Source of the DNA: Clytia hemisphaerica
Lineage: Eukaryota > Cnidaria > Hydrozoa > Leptothecata > Clytiidae
DNA length: 64,000 nucleotides
Reading direction: 5' to 3'
Assembly: GCA_902728285.1 (NCBI GenBank)
Contig: CACVBU010000402.1
Coordinates: forward strand, 727,930-791,929
Below the pieces are notes generated by a model. It did no database searches. It saw nothing but the letters and a program-made list of their open reading frames with translations, and had not been told where the DNA came from. Below, piece after piece: positions 11,530-24,583 of the stretch. The number at the start of each line of letters is the position of its first letter. Position 1 is the first letter of the stretch. The position numbers and the translations under genes were made by a program.

Positions 11530-11822
11530 CTGGGGCACTACACTTTCGTCTCAAAAAAAACGTTTTCTAGACGTTTAAAAAAACGTTGATCAAAATCACG
11601 TTTAAATCAAGTTTTGAAAAAACGCTTATCAAACGTTGTTCGCAAAACCTTTGAAAAACGTTTGAATAATAACGTTTTAAACACGTTTAATAAACGTTAT
11701 GAAATAACGCGTTTTCTCTACAACGTTGAAAAAACGTTTTTAAAGCGCTTTTTGGCAACGCGTTTCTTCAAAACGTAATCTAAACCTAAAAAAAACGTTT
11801 TGAAAACGTTGTGTGCCGGCTG
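11530..11822. mobile_element. Long AACGTTT-rich foldback element, copy 4
   Basis: Dense irregular repeats of AAACGTTT/AACGTTTT end in AACGTTGTGTGCCGGCTGGG, the terminus of the AACGTTG family. It appears to be an expanded or alternative internal version of that family. Confidence 0.6.
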
Positions 11823-12076
11823 GGTTTTTATTGTCAATTTACCTCAAAAAGTCATTGAGGAAAGCTGCAAGGGCCACTTTGGTTAATGACGTAACACCAA
11901 TATGTGACGTCATTAAGTAATGTCCTCAAGATATAATACCACAGGAAGTTGTGTTTGTTGTTGATGTTAAACACTTGTAAAATCATGTCTACCTGAAGAC
12001 CAAAAGTTAGATTTAAGTTTATGTTCCTAAAGTCTCTAAAAGTTGTATCTTGGTCTGAACCACTGGCCCTTTATAA

Positions 12077-12356
12077 CACCACCTTCTCACAGACATATTG
12101 GGACCCCTTTTTACTGGAAAAATTAACTAAAGTATCGTCCCCAGTGGAAAATCATACTCCAATTTGTGTCCCCACTGAAAGTAATCAAATAAACCAATCT
12201 TCGCTGCAAAATATTACCCTGTTTTTCCCAACACCACCGAATTTTCTTAATTGAAAATAAAATAATTTAAATCCCCAGCTATAAAAAATATGGGAATATC
12301 GATCCCCATCAAATTTCAGTCCGTTATTTTTACTCTACCGGGTCTGTGAGAAGGGC
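12077..12356. mobile_element. hAT-like MITE family 1 (subfamily A), copy 2
   Basis: Starts CACCACCTTCTCACAGAC and ends GGTCTGTGAGAAGGG, with the family interior in reverse orientation to copy 1. The target duplication is not clear. Confidence 0.7.
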
Positions 12357-12959
12357 TTGTTCTATAGATATACTCCCTGCATAAGAAATTTTTCGTCAGA
12401 GGATGTGAAGATAAGTTTAGTATGTAAGTATATGAAGTTTTGTGAAATCTGTTTTGTAATTTTTAACCCTAATGTGTTTCCGCCATTGCACCAGTAATAT
12501 CCTGGACTAACACAACATTGGACCGCAAACGTGATCAGTATTGCTGTTGAAAAAAACATATTTCACAGATGACTTTTAGTTAGTCTGCGATGGAGTTTCA
12601 ATTTCAGCTCAAGTGTCATTTGTCTGTAGGTGAAACCGAATTTAGATAAACTCAGTTTTGATAATATCACTTCTCAAAGCTACCGAAGCGTCTTTCGGTG
12701 AGTGACAAAACAGCTGAAACATTTACGTCATGAATGTATAAACTAATTGTAATTTCAGATCATTTTGAATATGATCGCGTTTCCTTACATCTATTGCATA
12801 AATACACCCCCATATTACAAAAACAGTGACACTCTTTCCCAGCTACAGGGAAATTTTCCTTAAATTTGTCCCGATTATTAAATGTCCTAAATATCCAAAT
12901 TGTGCACGTCATTCGTCGCCATAATACTGGCTAGGATAACAAATCATACAAGCACGATT

Positions 12960-13136
12960 TTACAAAGAAACGGCCCCATGGAACACCAAACGATGAAACG
13001 CTGCCGTGATCAAATCTGGGCTGATCTTGATCTGTCGATTCCAACGGCTGAGAGGGTGGCAAAGGACAGGAAAGCTTGGAAGAGGCTCACCTACACAACA
13101 AATGGCACAAGGATCCTCAGAGGCTTACGCCGATAA
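12960..13136 (+). pseudogene. Possible C-terminal remnant of a non-LTR retrotransposon
   Basis: A short frame ends with DQIWADLDLSIPTAERVAKD, then RKAWKRLTYTTNGTR. This resembles the tails of many non-LTR polyproteins, where a helical segment precedes an A-x-D-R-x-x-W-R type motif. No reverse transcriptase is found upstream. The assignment rests on pattern alone and could be wrong. Confidence 0.3.
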
Positions 13137-13388
13137 GTCAAGATTGAAACATACTGTAAAATCATATCCATGACAGTAAATCGTTTGGAATTTTGAATAT
13201 ACTTACCTGATTGTCCCTCTTCAAACAAGTGGAATCGAAAATTCTATCCCCACTGGTCTTGCTGGGTCTCTAAGAGGGGAGTTTTACCGTATACATTCTG
13301 TAGCCAACTCCAACTTGCATGTTCTCCACAGCATCAAGTGTGTAGCGTACAATTCTAGTCTGAATCGCAGACCTCTACAATAAAGTAA

Positions 13389-13687
13389 CACCCCCTTCTC
13401 ACAGACTTGGTGGGACCCCCTCGCCTTCCACTGGATAATTTGGCCAAAATATCCCCAGTAGAAGATTTTACTCCAAAGATTGACAAAAATTTCGTCCCCG
13501 GTGGGAAAATACCTTAGAATTTTAGCCCCACTTGGAAATTCAATATTTAGAAATTGCACTTCAAAACCATTGCCACTGAAATTTTCAACCTTGGAACAAA
13601 AGAATTTCTCTCCCCATTGGGATTTCAATAGGAATTTTTATTCCCACTGAGAAAAAAAAGCTACACCGGGGTTGTGAGACAGGGGTG
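13389..13687. mobile_element. hAT-like MITE family 1 (subfamily A), copy 3
   Basis: Starts CACCCCCTTCTCACAGAC and ends TTGTGAGACAGGGGTG. It contains the usual CCCCACTGG/CCACTGAAA blocks. The open minus-strand frame 13628-13284 falls in it and is not a gene. Confidence 0.7.
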
Positions 13688-14490
13688 TCTTATTTGATAA
13701 AAAAGAAGAATATAACATTCTGATCAATATTTCGCCACTGACTAAAGTCACTAAAGACTGGATAAATGCCAGTAAACTTAAAACTCTGACGTCACGTGAT
13801 GAACATAAGTAGTGACGTCACAGAAAGCAGTAGTAATCGAGTCATCGCTTGTTGATCCAAGAATACATAATGACCTTTGGAAGTCATTAATTGAAATATG
13901 TGTAATTATTATGTGAAAGAATGATTTTTCTGTCATGTGATTATGTATGATGTCAATGACCAGTACATTTTTTTTTATTAGAACATTTTCATTACCTTGG
14001 ATCTTAAAGGGATAATTCGAGGGAAGATTTAATCTTATCGATTCCAAAGCATTGCCAGGGAGCAAGATAATAGAGGCTGAGATTATGTCCAGACGTTAAT
14101 GGTTCCTACCGTATCGCTCTGGTATGATATTTGTTAGAGCTTGGAAATGTTCATATTGATTTCGGAAGGTTTTGGAGCAACGAAACGGAGCAGTTCCGTT
14201 CCGATGAAAGTAGTGGAGTGAAACCGTTCCGATTTGTTTTGCTTTGTAACGTCTTATTTTTTGACGTTTCGAATTTTGACGTTTACACTGTATTTCGGAA
14301 CAAGTCTGATGCCTCTCTATAGTTCACAAAACTTATATTTTCATTGAAATTTACTAAGAATATGTTTAGAACAACAACAATCTTCCTCTCGTCTACCTTT
14401 GAGGTTTGATCGTCATCGGCCCTGGTTGATCATGGCCTCAATCATAATATAAGCGTGACCGCTTTTCAAGAATATTTAAAGTACCTATAG
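13688..14490. other. Intergenic, nothing recognised
   Basis: No supported gene. TGACGTCA-like words (about 13790-13820) may be chance. Confidence 0.35.
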
Positions 14491-14728
14491 ACAGTTGACG
14501 CTCTGCAATTCGACTTTCTTCTATTCGATACGCTCCATCATCCGATAATATATTGGAACACTCATAAATGACGCTCTTATTGGACACGCTCCATTCCTCG
14601 TTGAAAAATCGATGTAGTTTTCGAGAAAAAAAAATCGGTAATGAAGAAAATCTATTTTCCGCCGTGGACCGTACATTTTTGGTGGGAGAGTTTCGACTGG
14701 CAAACTCTATCGGCTGTAAACTCGGCTG
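14491..14728. mobile_element. pogo-like MITE family (CTCTCTAATTCGA), degraded copy
   Basis: Starts ACAGTTGACGCTCTGCAATTCG, continues with ATTCGATACGCTCCA blocks and closes near CTCGGCTGTA. It matches the copy at 21229. Confidence 0.55.
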
Positions 14729-15680
14729 TAAAGTTTAGTTTTTATTTTGTGCTTGTAGGTAAGGTAAATATTTTTTTTTGCGCCTGATACTGCAGTGTCA
14801 TACCGCTAGAAACACAAAGGCCCCCCCCACAAAGCTCGGTTCTATTATACAAGAACTGGATGTATAAGAATTTCGAATTGTAGACTTCTTATAAAAAAGT
14901 CATTCTTGATGCGCTTTGATTTTGGTAATAGGTTTTTCTTGTTAAAGGGAAAGCAATTAATATTTGTCGTTGACAATGGAAAATAGCTTCGTAATAACCA
15001 GTATAACATCTATTATCATACTACGAAACACAAAAACACAAGAAAATCTCATTTTTGATTTCGAAGTTATCATTTTGATTAGAGTGCTGTGATATGTGTC
15101 TTGATAATATATCAATTTGTGTTTAGTGTATAGAAAAATTTGTAAAGCGCTTGTGATGTGATTTTATGAGATTTTTTGTTTATGTTTTTGTGACAAAGCA
15201 GTCAGTAGCATAGTGTGGTAAAACAAAAATAGTATGATAGTTTTTTTGTTGATCGTTTGCAATATTTTGGGCTATCAACACATTTATTGTGTAATTGCCT
15301 ACGATATGGTTGATACAGAAATTCAAGAATATTCTGACGATATGGGTGACAAGATTTATCGATACTAAATAAATGTTAGAATCTTTGAAATTCGACCAAT
15401 CGTCAGTCGAGCGAAGATTTTTATCGGTCTTCGCCACTGCCGACCTGAGATTTACGGCTAGCTATTAAACAGTTTGCTCACATTCAAATGGCACTGAAAT
15501 TGCAAACTACCGAATATTTTGAAATGAACCAAGCTGTCCATTCAACAAAACCTCCCAACTTGATTTTAACTTAAAATTTCAAAGTGACTGTATCGCAGCA
15601 CTTTCCGTATTTTTGCCATTTTGACGCGATTGATTTTTGAGCGGCATTTAGATTAGTTAGCCATAAGAACTGTTTTGTAT
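14729..15680. other. Intergenic, nothing recognised
   Basis: AT-rich sequence with only short shadow frames. Confidence 0.35.
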
Positions 15681-15941
15681 TACACTTTTTTATAAGAACC
15701 AGTAAAGTTTTGCTGAGGCTCGGCTATGTTCTTAATTTTTTTGGCACTTTGAGCCTCAAATTGTTCTTATAATGTCCTTATTTATAGGGTGTAATTGAGG
15801 TTTTTTAGGCATTATACCGAATTTTTACTACTTTGACCCCTAAATTGCTTGAAATTGAGTAATTCCAGGCTCAGCATTGTTCTTATTTTTTTGGCGATTT
15901 GGAGCCTCATTGTTCTTATAAAATTGTTCTTATAAAGTGTA
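15681..15941. mobile_element. TATAAGAAC MITE family, copy 1
   Basis: Starts TACACTTTTTTATAAGAAC and ends GTTCTTATAAAGTGTA. Many internal GTTCTTA words and GAGCCTCA blocks also occur in the copy at 38350. Confidence 0.75.
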
Positions 15942-16365
15942 TTCCTATTTGACTGTTGCTATGGAGGCGGAGAGTACCAGTGATTTTGTGTAATAATTAA
16001 AGTAAGTAAAAATTATTTGGGCACGGACTATGTCTAATCATTGTTTGTCATTTACCCTAAATTATTCATTCTTGCAACTTACTACTATGTCAATAATTTG
16101 TAACAAAGTTATGATTTGTTTTGATTATCTAGGTAAATAAAAAAACAAAGAACAGGATAAGATAAATAAAAGAAGATAAACAAAAAAGAGACATATTGTC
16201 AGTACCAGTATCAAAGCGAACCCCCTCATTGAATCTAAATCAATGAATCAAAAAATTGAAATACGAGCCGTCATGTGACATGTTTGTTTAAGACATTACT
16301 TCTATTATTGTAACCACCATCAAAAGAATAGAAAAAGGAAAGGGAGAAAAAACGTACGATAAATA
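15942..16365. other. 5' flank of the collagen-like receptor gene
   Basis: AT-rich sequence upstream of the ATG at 16366. No definite TATA box is assigned. Confidence 0.3.
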
Positions 16366-19300
16366 ATGAAAAATATGCGTCAAATCGCCAGACCAGCATC
16401 AGTAGACGAGGAGAAGGATCAAACTGATGCAGCAGCAACGAAATATAAGAATTTTAACAACAGAAAAACGAGTGGATCAACAGTTTCAAGTGACGATCAA
16501 AATACAGTTGGCGAATTTATTAACCCTGTTTACCGTGATAGCAGTATTAAACGTGACGACCAAAATAACATCTCTCAAAAGGACAAAGAAGCCTACGACT
16601 CGTTAAATTTCAGATCAGATTCAAAGGCTAGTCAACAAAACGGACATCCAGCACGAACTGATATAACCAAACCCCCTGGTGAAGAGATTGAGATGGGTGT
16701 ACATAATTATGGATACGGAGACAACGAAAAAGCTAGACCCAATTCATGGGATAAAAGTATTTCAACTTTTAGCCCGTACGCTGTAGATACTCCGATCGGC
16801 GGACCAGTTGAGTCGCAAAGTAACACAGGACTTTCTGTACAAGATAAACGAAATAGCATTTCAAAAGGATCAGAATACAGTTTTATCGGAGAGGAGAATC
16901 CATATGCTGCACCGAGCATCAAAAATCCCGATTATGACACGATTCCGGGATTAGAAAAAGGACGTTTACCGCCGCCAAGACAGGGAACACGTAAAACCAA
17001 TCTCGCTTACGAGTCAGCGGTCATCAAACATACAGAGGTTCGTAAAACTGTCGATAAATCGCCAAAAGAAGGCTACGCGGCTGAAGAAGGATCTAGCTGT
17101 TGTCATGTTATTTTTACAATTTTGGTGGGTCTGTTGGCATTGATTGCAATTGTTGTCGTCTTTCTAGTGGTTTTTGGTGTGATCAGTGCAAAGAAATGTA
17201 AAGAATGTGATGTTCAAGGTAAAAGAGCTTTTCTACAAACTTTTAAATTTCTTTTAATTTGTCAACTGTGCCAGCCTGTATATGACTATCCTTAAGCATC
17301 TAATGCGAGTGAACTTAAACAGTCCGTTATTGTACAGGCTACAAACTGTGCTTTTTTGATAAAAATACAAATCTCGTGATTTTCTCAGTGGTATTTTAAA
17401 AGATGATAAGAAAGGCTTTCTATTGATGAGGTACCACTCTGTAATTAGTCTGGAGACCATACTCTGTTACAAAAATATTTCTATCCTGTCAAAATCCCAA
17501 CAACTTCACTGAAATACAGAGTATGGAATTATTGACTCAATTCAAATCACTTCAAATCACAAAAGAAAAAACCGTTATCTTTTCAAAACAATTTAAAAGC
17601 TCGCGCCACTTCTTGAAACAATAGAGCTGTTTGACGTCATACTTTTGTTTATCAAATCATAACAATAAAATATTAGCCAATCAAATTTTGCGCTGATTCT
17701 TACATCTTCAATAATTCCCGGCTACTATGTCAAAACTCTGATATTTTCTGCTCGAACTAAATGCTATACCTCAAAACCACACGGACATTGTAGCCGGGTC
17801 TCCCAGCTACTCTGTAATCTGACAAATCTGACGTCTTTTTTGAGATCGCTCAATGACAGTTATCTGTGTATCTCCATTTTTAATAACAGAAACTACTTTG
17901 GTATTTACTCTTTAAATAAGGGTTGATATACATCTATCAATGTAAAGCCATCTCAAACCTCAACCAATTAATTTTTGGGATTTGTGACATTTCTGTTCTT
18001 TCATGGTAATCTTGGAAACGCAATTTTCTAATGAGTAGGTAATGAGAATACGCAGGAAATTTCGTTTGGTTTAGGGGTAGTTCTTAGAAAAAACTTCTAT
18101 TTTGTATCAGCCTAACCTTTTTTTTGATCAAATAACATCAGAACGAAAAAATAAAAACGTCGTTGATGTTCGCCGGAATTAAGGGTGCTAAGAATGGTTT
18201 ATTGGTTCCAGTCCCCAGGCCAGAATTCTTTTCCAAATCTCTAATATGGGACACCAAGAAAAAACCATTTTAATACCGAGGGGTAAATCACTTGAAAAAA
18301 GCTGTACAATACTTTTTGACTTTTTTACTTTTTTTTTTACTTTTTGTAGAGTTTTACGATAATTTTTTGAGTGATTTACCCCTTGTCTAATAACGCATCC
18401 ACTATAAGTCTCAGATTACGCCCGTAACTTAAAATAAGAAATTTCAAGTTAAATGATGCCAACAAATTCATATTACTTCCTCCTTTGTGTTTATGAAACG
18501 AGTATTGGTTTTCAACATATCTTGACCCTTGGACTTGTACAAAGATAAAAAAATTAAGATCTGTAACTATTAAGTGACCGTCCTACCCTCATTCACTCCT
18601 TCGTTATAAGAGATACACGCATTTTTTATAAGAATGGTGTTTTTTCAATTCTATCATGAATATTCTTAACCTTTTGGGGGAAAACTATTCTTAAGGCGTT
18701 CTTAGGTTTGGATTCAATCCCAGCCAAAATCTAGCATGTGCTTCAAGCAAAAATTTGGCATTTTTGTTGAACCTTTTTAGCTTTTAGCGTTGCCAAATTC
18801 CATGATGGTGGTATTCTTACCATATACCATATATATTTTTTTTGCCCAATTTCATCATAAATATTCTTATAAAGTAAATTCTTATAAAAAAAGCCTGTAC
18901 TTAACATTTTTGACACAAGTGGACTAGTGAGAAACAAAAGGGTTAATAAAAACCAGCTACTAATTGGCAGACGGGCTTTGCGGAAAGCTTAAGAGAGATT
19001 TCATGATAAAGCGTCGTGTAAATATCATGCAACTAAAAGTCATTAATCGTATCCCCTGTTTGTCTTACAGTGTAACCTTCTTGTTTGTTTTCCTTTACTA
19101 CCATTTCCGGGGGTTATCAATGGATAAACCACTAGTAGAATTTCATGAAATTAGTTCCTTGTTTACCCCCTGACACTTCTATTTGGCTTATAGTGGGTTG
19201 CTAAGCAAAGAACGCGTGGATTAAGGGATATGAAGGGCCACACACCTAAAAGCTGGCTGATATGTAGGTTATGCAATAGGGAGTACGAAAGCTTTGCGAA

Positions 19301-22300
19301 AACAAATACAGTGGAGTTTCTTTAATGCGAACCTCTCGACTCATGTCTTTTTAACTCGAACAAGTTTTCTAGTTCCTTCATTTAACAATGCTTTAAAAAC
19401 CTTACTCCATATCTCGAAATGTCCTTAACTCGAACAAATTTCCCATACGTGTTCGAGTTATGGAGACTCGGCTGTAACTGAACGACATATACCTATCTCA
19501 ATCAAAATTCTATAAATAACGTAAAGTAGTTTTTGAAACATGGCTTGGTAGGGGTTTTGATTATCATCTTCCCATACCTTAGCAGCTTTCACTGTCTTGC
19601 CTTAACACGAATATATTTTGCAAAGGAGACTTTCCCATAATGTGCCTAGCGTCAAACACATCAGCCAAATTCCATATGTGCATTTGCGCAGGCATGTTAC
19701 CAAGGAAACAGATAAACAAAACAACAATTCTTTGAGACGAAATGAAGTGCTCCATGGTCTTGACCATCAGTCAGCCCCAGGTCTCTTACAGAAAACAACT
19801 TTTGGAGATTAATTGCACATTTTTTGTTAGACACTTGAAATATTTGAGTCAGTTTTGCGGCAGACTTGTAAACAACACCCACACAGAAAGAATTTAGCAT
19901 TGTAAACGAAATATTTCTTAAAGAATTGGAGCCAGGTAGCTCTTTGTGTCTGAGGGCTCTTAATATTTTCCCGTTCTGTTTTTCCTACATTAAGGGCTCT
20001 GACCATAGTCAGAAAACTGATTTTAGTATCTGAACATAAAAGTTATGTTTTAGATTCTTTAACACATTTAACAAAGAATTGCCTTTATAAATTGCTTTTT
20101 AATCAAACTCCTTAAGAGTAATTAATAACTTAATTGCAAAAATGATGTTATGAACTTTAAAAAGACGTTAATAATATGTTGCATCACCTTCTTTTATAAA
20201 AAGTGCTAAGTTTTAATGGGTAATTAATCTTTTTGTTTCGAACTTTCTTCAAACTGTCCGCAAAGAATTGAACTATTTTAAATTTTGCGGAAAATTTTTC
20301 TAAAAAGATGTGTCAGAAGTTATGACTGTTTTTTTAAGCAAAATCCAGATGAAAAATTGATGAAATTGCACTATTTTGAAGATTTCGAGACAAAGAAGCA
20401 TTTACAAAAATTTTCCGCAAAAATTTTTATTGTTCGGTTAAAGATACACCATCTAATGCGAAAAATTTTTCAAAATGTTTTTTCTTCGTCGAAACTAAGC
20501 TCTTCAAAGTTGAAATACTCTTCCTCGCAAAAGTCTTCATTTTCTTCTTCATCAAATTTTTTCAATGTAATTTTTGAATTTTCAGATTCAGAAATAGTTT
20601 GTCTAACAGAAAATGTATAATATGCCATAGTTTTGTTGGTTACATCAGTCAGAAAACACATTTTAAACACGGCAATTATGAAAAAATCACTATGGTCAGA
20701 GCCCTTAAAAAACAAGAGGTGAAATCTTTGTTCGACTTACCTTGAATGAAAAGATTCTAACCGCGCCCATTATACAAACTCACTCAACTAATTCCAAAAA
20801 TACTTATTTTTAAATTTGAACTGTAATTTTGTAACCCAGAGCGACTTGTATCCCATTTTACTGGTAAAAATGGTACAATCATTCATGAGTGTTTTCGTAA
20901 GCATTTTCAGAATCATACTAAAAGCGAACTAAAAAACTGAGAACGGTTTTCCTTAAGGTAATATCGCTTTCTTTCATTACAGTGCCATCAACAGACTCTC
21001 AAACGGGAGGCCAGAACGGAAATGATGCAAACAAGGCAATTCTTGCTGAAATCGAAGCATTACGTAACAACTTGACTGCACTACACAAGGCGATGGCTAA
21101 TAACCCGAAGGTAGGTATTATCCAAATCAAAAAAAATGCCAAATAAAAAAGCCAACCGTGATGCTAACTAATGAATGTCTCAATATAATCATCATCGGAG
21201 ACAAAAGCGGTTGTAAACTTTCGATGTACAGTTGACGCTCTCTAATTCGACGTTCTATTATTCGATACGCTCCATTATTCGATGAAATCTAAAGCCCCTG
21301 TCAACAAAAAACTCTCATAAACGACGCTCCCTTATTCGATGAAAATCCAATTCCACTTGAAGATCGAATTAGAGAGTGTGAATGGTACTTCGAATCAAAT
21401 AACGGTTTTGTGTCATTTAGGAGAGGTGTTCAAGAGTGGAATATCATCAAATAGAAAAAAAACACAAAAAAAAACAGACCTCAATCATGCAGTCATCGGA
21501 GTGATAAAGTCTTACTATTTGAAGTTTCTACAGAAAACTGATCAATTTTCAATCCTTATTTTCAGCCGGTCAACCAGACAGGGACCATCATTTTATTACA
21601 AAATGAAGTTTCGCAACAAAAATTACACGTTCAAACACTCACTAACGAACTTGCAAAGCAACGCAATTTGACTTCATCTCTTAACCAAACGGTATGTGGT
21701 TTTTCCATTCCTATTTCTTGACTCTTTTTTTTCTTTCAGCCAAAATTTAGCTGCAAACCCTTCTGTGTTTCTTTTTGTAGGTTGAATTTTGTCAGAGTAT
21801 TTTTTTGAACATTTAAAAGTAGACTTCGCTAATTCGATTTTCTGTAAATCTCACGACTTTAACAAACTAGATCTCTCGTTCGAGTTCGACAAAATAAACT
21901 GTATCTAGCGAATTTTGTTTTACTTGTCTTATCAACCGTGTGTTTATGCTAATGTTTTACTGACTGATTAACATTTTCGCAAGTGTTTGATTTTTTCTGA
22001 CTATTATATGATTTTGGCATCAATTTTTGTCTGAATAACATTATACACTTTTGCAGAAAATATTTGAAAGGTCAGAAGACTGAATGCGCTAATAAAAAGT
22101 AACTAACGAATCTTTTGACTTAATTTCTCTATTGATATATATATATACTTAAATAACTTCAGGATAACTAACGAATAATCAACAAACTAAATAACCAACC
22201 TAATTAAAACTAACCTAAAATAATTAAAAAACTCGTAAAATATCGTAAATGACATTAAAATTACAGACGCAAAAGCTGAAAGAACAATTCACACTCAACA

Positions 22301-24219
22301 AACAACAAATGATCAAATCTGACGAAACTTTACGAATCCGGCAAACAACTCTATTCAACACTGTCCGAAAGTTAGATCAAACAATTTCAAAAAATATGAC
22401 TCGGACAGAAGCTAAAATTGGTCAAATGAATGCTTCGCTGGCGAATGACATTTTACAGACCAGATCAGATATCGTAGATGTATTGGCAAACAAGATATCA
22501 ACGAGAAATTTTACCAAACTAATTAATGACTCGCAAAATGTTGTGGATCAGCTTTATGGAATGGTAAGCCCTATTTTCATTGATTTGTCCATCCCTCTCC
22601 CCGTCCATACTACCCCTTGCATTTGGTCCCAATTTCTATCCCTCAGATGATTTAGATGAAAAATTATCCAATGTCAGTTTTGTTAATATTTTTCAATTTC
22701 TTTTTGATCCCCTTTGATCTAATGGAAGGAAATTTCCCAATGTCACATTACACACATCTTTCCAAATTATGGGGATATCTTCCTTGGCAGAAAAATTTAA
22801 AATGGAAAATTATTATCTGGATATTTTTCTGAGCTAAAATAATCGATGTTTCATTATTTTAGATCAATGTAAGCAGAGACAACATTGTCAAGTTGAATTC
22901 CTCACTTGCTAGTAACTTGGAAACCCTTGAACAAGATGTAAGTAAAATCACATACAAAATAACTGGAAATCTACTAACAACATGTAAATTGGACAACAAG
23001 CTACTAATAAAAATAACCAATCACTGATTTTAAAGGTAAGGCTTATTTATCAAGACTGACATTTTTTGCAAATTTATATTCTAATTACCGCCGCCAAATT
23101 CTGAAAATTAGTGGTCTTATAAAAGCCTATTATCTTGGTTGTCTCGAATACAATGACTGGTTACTGAGGGCTGTACTGAGAAATATTGCCCGAGGTCAAG
23201 TAAAGACCGAGCTTGCAAGGTTGTTGCGTTGATCGAGGGCAATATCTCACAGTTCATGTCGCACGACATGAGCGAAAACTTTTTGACGTTTTTGTAAGTG
23301 CATCGGTCGATTGAAAAATGAAGCAATTCCATTGGTCGAAATTGGTGTAACGGATGAAAAAAGTAGAACTTCTTTCAACCTTTTTTTGTTCGCGCGAAAC
23401 TTTTTTATGACGTAATCTTTTCTTCAGGTAAAATAGGCTAAGAAAAAAGCTGTCACCCATTTCGCGCGAAAGTGGAGACCGGCCTTAAGGAAATTTTATC
23501 CTAATAATTGATATATTATGTTATTTTCTAACAGATTGACTCATTGACAAAAAGGCAGAACAATGGAGGGTTGAACGGATGTAAGCCAGGACGAAGAAGC
23601 GTCGTTTCATCTGACATCTCTGACAAAGCTTCAGAAAATTTTCGAAACAACCTCAATGAATATGTCCTTGCAAACAATAACCCGGTAAGAACATCAAGCT
23701 AAAGCTAACTCTCGCTAATTCGAGCACAAAGTTTAATTTGTTCGAATTACAGAGAATATTTCAATAAAGATAGGTCTCCTTGGTGGCAATTAAGAATTAG
23801 TTCATCGCAAACGAGGAGCTAAATGTCAACAGGAATGAAGCTTTTAAATCACAGTGTGTCAAGAAAAAAAGCAGAATTTATATAAAATAAAATCCTCAAA
23901 ACCCAGACGGAAATTTTTGTTTCGTATTCGATAGATTTTTGTTTAAAAATGGGCTTTTGTTAAGTTTAGATTCCGACAAAGTCAAAGTAACATTATTTTC
24001 AGCTTCAAACATGTTTTCGCCGAGTTAATGGTAATTTCCAATTATTTCGTCTCATTTCAGTCTGGTACAAAAGTGTTATCTGCAACATGTGATACTACAG
24101 CAAAACTTGTTGTACTTTCTGTAGAAAAAAATGGACAATACAAATGTGACTGCACAGGAGTTGATGCTAAAGCAAAGAATATGACGTGTACTATTAACTA
24201 TGTACATTGCCCTATCTAG
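16366..24219 (+). CDS. Type II membrane receptor: tyrosine-motif tail, coiled-coil stalk, six-cysteine head
   Basis: Seven exons join in frame: 16366-17218, 20983-21110, 21566-21691, 22267-22563, 22863-22937, 23535-23684 and 24061-24219. They total 1788 nt and encode 595 residues, and every junction is GT-AG. There is no signal peptide. Residues 1-245 are polar and cytoplasmic, with tyrosine motifs: NPVY 53-56, YDSL 77-80, SEYSFI 169-174 (fits the ITIM consensus), NPDY 187-190 merging into YDTI 190-193, and a proline-rich LPPPR near 201. One membrane helix lies at about 247-273, after a CC pair. Exons 2-5 (285-493) are heptad-like coiled coil with many N-x-S/T sites, indicating an extracellular stalk. 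Exons 6-7 give the head. It has a cysteine after GGLNG, then SATC, CDC, MTC and HCP, six cysteines in all. The plan resembles class A scavenger receptors, gliomedin and collectin-12, but the head is none of those I know. Introns carry several MITEs. Downstream cassettes at 31493 and 34803 encode alternative heads with true collagen repeats. Confidence 0.85.
18614..18900. mobile_element. TATAAGAAT MITE family, copy 2 (intron 1)
   Basis: Starts TACACGCATTTTTTATAAGAAT and ends ATTCTTATAAAAAAAGCCTGT. It has an internal CCATGATGGTGG block and ATTTCATCATAAATATTC, shared with the copy at 47459. Confidence 0.7.
19309..19474. mobile_element. pogo-like MITE, TA-flanked copy (intron 1)
   Basis: Starts CAGTGGAGTTTCTTTAATGCG and ends GAGACTCGGCTG. 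It is flanked by TA on both sides (19307-19308 and 19475-19476), as for pogo/Tc1-mariner elements. Confidence 0.65.
19994..20704. mobile_element. TTAA-flanked inverted-repeat element (intron 1)
   Basis: Starts GGGCTCTGACCATAGT and ends ACTATGGTCAGAGCCC. It is flanked on both sides by TTAA (19990-19993 and 20705-20708). It is about 711 bp with an AAAATTTTTC-rich interior and encodes no transposase. TTAA duplication is typical of piggyBac, although the GGG end is not the usual piggyBac terminus. Confidence 0.7.
21229..21386. mobile_element. pogo-like MITE copy (intron 2)
   Basis: Starts CAGTTGACGCTCTCTAATTCG after TA and ends with GAATTAGAGAGTGTG. Internal ATTCGATACGCTCC and CTTATTCGATGAAA blocks are present. 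Confidence 0.6.
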
Positions 24220-24583
24220 ATGAAGAGTACCTGGAGGTACCATCATTGAGTTTAAATCCGAGCGCTAGAGAGAAATCTTCGACCTTTTTTCAAGCAAGAA
24301 AAAGTGAAGCCGTAAAATTTACACTGTTTTTAGGTTGACGGATTAAATCTAATGCTTTCTTTGTTTTCAAGCGTTACATTTTTCGAAACCCGATAATAGA
24401 TTTTATTTTCAATTCGCCGTTTGTGTGAAAACCACGCGGGTCACGTGTTTTAGATGGGAAATAAGTGGATTCATTTTCAATCCAAGATTTCCAAATCTAG
24501 CCTCTCCGGTGTTCTAAAACTCAACGGATGTCGTGTTGTCCAAAGTTCTAGATTGATCGGTGATTTATCCCGTCATTGCTTCT

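Noticed and set aside
13284..13628. 114-residue minus-strand frame
   Set aside because: Lies inside a hAT-like MITE.
20285..20620. 111-residue plus-strand frame
   Set aside because: Serine-rich frame within the TTAA-flanked element, with an equally long opposite-strand frame; not a transposase.
21339..21671. 110-residue frame overlapping exon 3 of the receptor gene
   Set aside because: Wrong frame; the true exon is 21566-21691 with splice sites on both sides.
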